Assembly (NCBI GenBank): GCA_009785215.1
Contig: WQWU01000016.1
Location: forward strand, 1 to 46,109
Direction: 5' to 3'
DNA: 46,109 nt
From: Treponema sp.
GTDB lineage: Bacteria > Spirochaetota > Spirochaetia > Treponematales > Breznakiellaceae
A program made the translations under genes and the position numbers. Below, one piece after another: positions 41,909-46,109 of this stretch. Positions within the stretch are counted from its first letter, which is position 1. Each line of letters starts with the position of its first letter. The notes under the pieces are model-generated. The model was not told the DNA's origin, did not search any database, and saw only the letters and a list, made by a program, of their open reading frames with translations.

Positions 41909-43527
41909 ACTAATACCTGTTCAATTTCTTTGATACTGCGGTATTTTATTTCTTCTATTAAGTTACCTGATTCCAGTTCCGGATTTCGTTTTCTTACAGC
42001 AGCGGCGAACGGGAGCAGGGTAAGAAAAACCTGTTTTTCTTTTTTATTTAATATTGATAAATAACTTTCGCTTGCTCCCTGCGGAAGCGCGGCGATATTG
42101 TCTCTGTATTGTTTTAAAAACTCTAAACCGTTTAAACCTTTTATATCATTTTCATTAACCGCCGCTTGCTTGTTTTTGCAAATTGCATTTTCCTGTGTTT
42201 TATTAATTTTTGTTAAGTTTACCGGCGCGCCATTTCCTTTAGCAAAAATTATTTGTGCATCCATAACTGAAACCTTTTCTTCCAGTTTTTCCCTGTAAAA
42301 CTTAAGTTGTTTTGTTTCATAATAATTTATTTTTTTTTCATTTTTATTTTCTGTTTTCGGAAGAAAAGGCGAGCGGTATAAAAATGAAGAATGCAGCGCT
42401 TCCAGCGGAGATAAACGGTTCTGCTTTTTTAAAAAATAGGGATATATGTATGATCCCCTTGCATATGTTTGGGAGTTAACATATGAAAAATCCGCTCCAA
42501 AAAATGTAATTTTTTTTATGTTTAATATTTGTGCGAGAGAGAGGCAGGTATATGTTACATTTCCGCCTGTTGTATCAAGGAGCGGCATGGAACGCCAATT
42601 TTCTGATGAATAAACAGCGAGAGGATGTCCGCTGGAAAAAAAAACAGGTGTAAATGAATGCAAATTTGCAAGCGCAGGAGGGCTTGCTATATCCAGAATA
42701 AGAGGTATCTGACCGCTTTTAAATTTTATATCCGTAAAATGACTTAAACTTATGTATTGGCAATCGATAGAAACAACAACATCAGGTTCTATCCCGGTAT
42801 AAAACAATGAACCCAGCGCAGTATCTGTAGATATAATAAAAACACCCTCTTTTTTTAATTTTTTCAAAAGCGGCAGCTGGGAATCCAGAGATGGCCCTGC
42901 TGCGGCAATAACACATTCCTTAATGGATACAAAATATTTATTATTAAAAAATATTTTATTGTTTTCTTCTGAGTGTTTTATGTTTCTTATTATGTTAGAA
43001 AACCATCTTTTCCCAAAGTGAGCCTGAACAGAATAATCGCCAGAGGTAATAGCGATAGATTCCTGTATAACAGATACGGCTTTTTCGAACTTTTCTTTGT
43101 TATATTCAATTCTTGAACGCAATGGAATTGTTTTAATATTGCCGCATAAAGCTGGTTTAAAGTTTTCAAGGATAAAGTTTTTTATCTCTTCGTCAGACGG
43201 ATCTACAAGAAGGGTAAAACGATTGTTATTTATTAAGCTGGAATAATCTTTTTGTGTAAAAAGTTTTTCAATATCATTTTTGCCGTAATCTATAACCAAA
43301 ACCTGCGCATTTGTCAGTTTTAAAACAGCTTCGCAGGCAAATCCGCCGCCTAATCCAAGAATTACCGCAAATCCAATATCGCCAGCCGAAGATACAAGAC
43401 GTTCTGCTTCTTTTTTAGGGTCTATCATGGAATGTAAATATTGAATGTTTCCGCAGGGTAATAGAATTGCCGGAACATCTTCGCCAGTACGCGATTTATT
43501 CATTACATAAAATCCAGCATTGTTCAT
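41905..43527 (-). CDS. Motility-associated factor (Maf/DUF115) glycosyltransferase-family protein, copy 2
   Basis: The 540-residue protein has the N-terminal YLHSMIDPKKEAERLVSS and FAVILGLGGGFACEAVL segments and the central DUF115 (MptE-like, Rossmann) motif AAAGPSLDSQLPLLKKL with DVVVSIDCQ. Proteins of this type modify flagellin or other surface glycoproteins. It starts at 43527, overlapping the preceding maf stop by ATGA. It is paired with copy 1, the likely consequence of duplication. Confidence 0.88.
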   Translation of the reverse strand: MNNAGFYVMNKSRTGEDVPAILLPCGNIQYLHSMIDPKKEAERLVSSAGDIGFAVILGLGGGFACEAVLKLTNAQVLVIDYGKNDIEKLFTQKDYSSLINNNRFTLLVDPSDEEIKNFILENFKPALCGNIKTIPLRSRIEYNKEKFEKAVSVIQESIAITSGDYSVQAHFGKRWFSNIIRNIKHSEENNKIFFNNKYFVSIKECVIAAAGPSLDSQLPLLKKLKKEGVFIISTDTALGSLFYTGIEPDVVVSIDCQYISLSHFTDIKFKSGQIPLILDIASPPALANLHSFTPVFFSSGHPLAVYSSENWRSMPLLDTTGGNVTYTCLSLAQILNIKKITFFGADFSYVNSQTYARGSYIYPYFLKKQNRLSPLEALHSSFLYRSPFLPKTENKNEKKINYYETKQLKFYREKLEEKVSVMDAQIIFAKGNGAPVNLTKINKTQENAICKNKQAAVNENDIKGLNGLEFLKQYRDNIAALPQGASESYLSILNKKEKQVFLTLLPFAAAVRKRNPELESGNLIEEIKYRSIKEIEQVLV

Positions 43528-44930
43528 ATAAAACCTTTAGCCATTTTTTTAATTTCGTTTTCAAGTTCCTGTCCAAGCAGCGGAAGAAGTTCATTTTTCA
43601 GGTTATCTGAAAATTCATTCTTGGTTAATGCATCCAGTAAAACAGAAACACCTCTTTTACAGAAAATATTTGTATCTCCGTTTACACTGATAGTTTTAAA
43701 ACATAAATCTTTTTTTTTCCTGTTTTTTATATCCAATGGCGAGCCTGTTTGAAACAAACTGCTTTCATTGATGGAAAATATTTTTTTTGGCCAGGAATCA
43801 AGCTGAGTTTTAAACCACGTTGAATAAATATCCATGCTGCCTCCATGGCTTATAAGCGAAGAACGGGTATAACATTCATTGTAAAAAGGAGTAAACCTGC
43901 TGCTTTTGCCGAAAAGTATATTGTCAAAACTATAAGGTTTAACATGTGTCCTTATATCATTAAAAGAAAAATCCAAACCGGCAAGATATACATTATTTTT
44001 GCTTAAAAGCATTGCAAGTTCAACTGCAGAAGCTGTTACAGTTCCTTTTTGCGGAATTAATACTGATGGCAGTTCAAGCTCGTGTAAGATAATACTTTGC
44101 CAAAAACTGCCGTCATTCATAAGCAGAAGCGGAGTATCTGCGTATTGAGAGGGCAGAGCAGCGCAAAGGTTAACAGCAAGCGCAGGTATGCCGCTTTTGC
44201 TATGATATAAATGATGCAGAGCCCAATTGCCGCCGTCAGTTGAGATGACAATATCAGCTTTTACTCCGCTGTTTGATAATGCCATAACAGAAGATGATGC
44301 CGCAATAATCAGGCACGTATCCTGAACCTCTTTTATAACCGGAAGTGCCTGTTCAAGCCCGGGGCCGGAACCTGTAATAATAACAGGTACATCTGCCTGT
44401 CTGTAAAGAAGGCTTTTATTTACATTATTCAGATTCCTGAAAAAATTTCTTACCCATCTTTTTCCAAAAACAGAAGTTGTTCTGGCGCCTGCATCCAGGC
44501 GTTTAATATAATCAACTACCTGAGAAAGAATATTTACATATTTTTCCCTGTAATAATTTAAAGAATGCCGCCATTCCAATATGTGTATTTTTTCTGCATT
44601 TGTTTCTGTTATGTTTGTTTCCAAAAAGCCCTGGATTTCTGCAGGAGATATATTATATAAAACAGGTATTTTTTCATATCCTTTTGGAAGCGGAATATTT
44701 TCTATATGTAAAACGACAATTTTACAGTTAACATACTTTTCCTGCAAAACAGGAATTATATACCCGAATCCCGGTTCAACAAGGATAAAAGTTTCTGTTT
44801 TTGGTTTTATATTTAAGGATTCAATGTAGCGAACAGCTTCTGCTTGCGGGTTATAAGTTGAATGCAGCTTACCTGCAAGCTGCTTCTTAGTAAGCGGGTT
44901 GCTTGCAGGTAACGAACTGTTCTGAGTAAT
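43524..44930 (-). CDS. Motility-associated factor (Maf/DUF115) protein, copy 1, without canonical start codon
   Basis: The central DUF115 motif GSGPGLEQALPVIKEV and DIVISTDGGNWALHHL are present. The first usable canonical start is TTG 44747, but the reading frame stays open for 61 more codons and encodes LHSTYNPQAEAVRYIESL and ILVEPGFGYIIPVL, which align with LHSMIDPKKEAERLVSS and ILGLGGGFACEAVL of copy 2. The coding region therefore begins near 44930, where no ATG, GTG or TTG occurs. An ATT at 44930-44928 overlaps the last A of the upstream TAA stop, exactly as in a TAATG junction, so an AUU start by translational coupling is the best explanation. An ATA before it or a CTG at 44867 is also possible. 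Confidence 0.82.
   Translation of the reverse strand: MTQNSSLPASNPLTKKQLAGKLHSTYNPQAEAVRYIESLNIKPKTETFILVEPGFGYIIPVLQEKYVNCKIVVLHIENIPLPKGYEKIPVLYNISPAEIQGFLETNITETNAEKIHILEWRHSLNYYREKYVNILSQVVDYIKRLDAGARTTSVFGKRWVRNFFRNLNNVNKSLLYRQADVPVIITGSGPGLEQALPVIKEVQDTCLIIAASSSVMALSNSGVKADIVISTDGGNWALHHLYHSKSGIPALAVNLCAALPSQYADTPLLLMNDGSFWQSIILHELELPSVLIPQKGTVTASAVELAMLLSKNNVYLAGLDFSFNDIRTHVKPYSFDNILFGKSSRFTPFYNECYTRSSLISHGGSMDIYSTWFKTQLDSWPKKIFSINESSLFQTGSPLDIKNRKKKDLCFKTISVNGDTNIFCKRGVSVLLDALTKNEFSDNLKNELLPLLGQELENEIKKMAKGFI
44871..44910 (-). promoter_or_regulatory. Stem-loop at the 5' end of maf copy 1
   Basis: ACCTGCAAGC and GCTTGCAGGT form a perfect 10-bp inverted repeat around 20 bases, with an inner GCTT/AAGC pair. 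In the mRNA it lies at codons 7-20 of the inferred coding region, where it could influence initiation at the unusual start. It is not followed by a U-run, so it is not a terminator. Confidence 0.5.
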
Positions 44931-46109
44931 TATACCAGCCCCAGATCCTTAAAGAGTTTCTTGTAGGAATCGAAATAATCAGACTTTGCAAATTCCTCGA
45001 TTTTTTCTTCTGGCAGTGATTCAAGAAGCTGATCCATGTAACTTAGAATATTTCTTAATTCCGACCTTAAATCAGCGGGAAGCTCAAAGCCGTCATTGCC
45101 TTTTTGAGGGGTTAAAACCTGAGGTGCAGGAGCTGCAGCTGGCATTGGCGCGGCTTGAATTGCAGGAGCTGCTTGCGGTACCGCTTGCGGAGCCGCCGCT
45201 TGCATGACAGGCTGAGGTGCGGGTGCTTGCTTTGCAGGCGGAGTCCAGTCATCATCCGGCGCAACAGGGAAATTCATAGGATCGTCCGGATCAACTTCCG
45301 AGACTTCAGGTTCATCAATTTCTTCGCTCTGAATATCCTCTGCATCGTCTATGGTTAAATCATCGATTGAATCAAGAGCGAAATCTGTTTCATCAAGCGC
45401 AGGTTCTTCAAGTTCATCATCAAGGGTAATATCATCTGTCGATAACTCAGGCTCGTCAATAACTGCATCGGAAAGATCCATTGATGCTTCCGCATCAGAT
45501 GTTTCTGCATCGTCTTTGGAAGCTGCATTGTTCAATGCTTCATCTGGAGAGATTTCTTCCAGATAAGATGTGTTATCGGGAGGAGATGTTACAGGTGTTG
45601 CGCCTTCTTCTCTAAGTTTTTCCAGTTCATCATCGCTGGTATCATCTGTGCCCTGATCCGCTCCGGTAAAGTCGGAAAAAGCATCATCAGAAAGATCTGC
45701 CAAAGGCGGCAAGTCCGGATCGGTTTCATCTTCTCCAAGATCCAGAGAAATGAAATCGTCATCAGAGGCGAAATCATCGGTTGCTGCATCTTCAGATGCT
45801 GTATCATCGGATGTTATGTCCATGGAAAGGTCATCATCTAAGGAAAGGTCATCAGATGTTAAATCGTCAGAGGAGAAGTCGTCAGCTGGAATGTCTAAAG
45901 ATACTTCGTCATCTAAGGAAAGGTCATCAGATGTTAAATCGTCAGAGGAGAAGTCGTCAGCTGGAATGTCTAAAGAAACTTCGTCTTCTAAGGAAAGGTC
46001 ATCAGATGCTAAATCGTCAGAGGAAAAGTCGTCAGCTGGAATGTCTAAAGATACTTCGTCGTCCAGGGAAAGGTCATCAGATGTTAAATCATCAGAAGAG
46101 AAATCGTCA
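44930..46109 (-). CDS. Acidic Asp/Ser-rich tandem-repeat protein (partial, runs off right edge)
   Basis: The visible ~393 codons encode a very acidic N-terminal part of repeated 25-residue units (DDLTSDDLSL, then DDEVSLDIPADDFSS), a long low-complexity acidic stretch, a Pro/Ala/Gln-rich linker (PAAAPAPQ), and a conserved C-terminal helical domain with LRSELRNILSYMDQLLESLPE and YFDSYKKLFKDLGLV. The frame is open to the window edge, so the start is outside; the internal ATG at 45823 is not the start. No membrane segment is seen. It is followed directly by maf copy 1. Function unknown; a scaffold or regulatory role near the flagellar glycosylation genes is only a guess. Confidence 0.8.
   Translation of the reverse strand, partial: DDFSSDDLTSDDLSLDDEVSLDIPADDFSSDDLASDDLSLEDEVSLDIPADDFSSDDLTSDDLSLDDEVSLDIPADDFSSDDLTSDDLSLDDDLSMDITSDDTASEDAATDDFASDDDFISLDLGEDETDPDLPPLADLSDDAFSDFTGADQGTDDTSDDELEKLREEGATPVTSPPDNTSYLEEISPDEALNNAASKDDAETSDAEASMDLSDAVIDEPELSTDDITLDDELEEPALDETDFALDSIDDLTIDDAEDIQSEEIDEPEVSEVDPDDPMNFPVAPDDDWTPPAKQAPAPQPVMQAAAPQAVPQAAPAIQAAPMPAAAPAPQVLTPQKGNDGFELPADLRSELRNILSYMDQLLESLPEEKIEEFAKSDYFDSYKKLFKDLGLV
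45838..46109 (-). repeat. 75-bp tandem repeat (about 3.6 copies)
   Basis: Units of 75 bp recur at exact spacing (for example GCTGGA at 45885, 45960 and 46035), differing at only a few bases per copy and coding for 25 residues each. The array reaches the window edge and may contain further copies. Such in-frame arrays vary in copy number by recombination or slippage without disrupting the frame. Confidence 0.9.

Noticed and set aside
45838..46109. Tandem repeats as a CRISPR array
   Set aside because: Units are contiguous and coding with no unique spacers.

Overview
The window looks like a chromosomal segment of a treponeme-type spirochaete (Spirochaetota, Treponema sensu lato). The support is indirect: many lipoproteins and exported proteins with spirochaete-style lipoboxes, a BspA/TpLRR-type leucine-rich repeat protein, a MurE whose specificity motif does not match the diaminopimelate type, a bactofilin next to lnt/hup/rpsT, paired motility-associated (Maf/DUF115) proteins, and compact AT-leaning intergenic DNA. 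No prophage, plasmid, IS transposase, CRISPR array or rRNA operon was seen. Genes are packed tightly, often with ATGA or TAATG overlaps, and no stretch above 300 bp lacks a gene.

Layout. 0.1-8.3 kb: an M30-like metalloprotease lipoprotein behind a 12-C tract, an exported protein, murE with an AMMECR1 (amrA) gene, divergent ispG with a TPR protein and a YgjP-type metallopeptidase, then two envelope proteins. 8.4-12.2 kb: tRNA-Pro(GGG) with a clear promoter, gpmI, a radical SAM protein and an RlmK-like methyltransferase. 12.3-19.4 kb: an LRR protein, then a reverse-strand block rpsT-hup-lnt-response regulator-bactofilin-pncC and rho-rpmE, plus a small zinc-ribbon gene. 19.4-25.5 kb: ComFB-like and HD-hydrolase genes, a split PilZ protein, EttA and a hemerythrin. 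25.5-34.8 kb: RqcH, a protein with a histone-like tail, a first Memo (amrB), a LEA_2 lipoprotein, epmA, murD, DUF2804, a GGDEF protein and RNase Z. 34.9-39.2 kb: a four-gene Gld-like ABC system. 39.3-46.1 kb: a degenerate GGDEF sensor, a second Memo, a YbjN-like exported protein, two Maf proteins and an acidic tandem-repeat protein that runs off the right edge.

Functional themes. Peptidoglycan and envelope biogenesis (murE, murD, lnt, bactofilin, isoprenoid ispG) is spread through the window. Several translation-quality genes are present (ettA, rqcH, epmA, rlmK, rpsT, rpmE). Cyclic-di-GMP signalling is represented by a probable active GGDEF enzyme, a degenerate one, a PilZ protein and a ComFB-domain protein. 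AmmeMemoRadiSam components A and B are present, B twice, but no recognisable radical SAM partner of that system is here.

Most unusual observations: (1) recurrent promoter boxes ending 5-6 nt before an ATG that lacks a Shine-Dalgarno sequence, suggesting leaderless mRNAs; (2) a palindromic repeat element inserted in frame in lnt; (3) a Maf gene whose conserved N-terminus has no canonical start codon and seems to begin at AUU overlapping the preceding stop; (4) two Memo paralogues that have lost different active-site positions; (5) a PilZ protein whose two c-di-GMP motifs lie about 215 residues apart.
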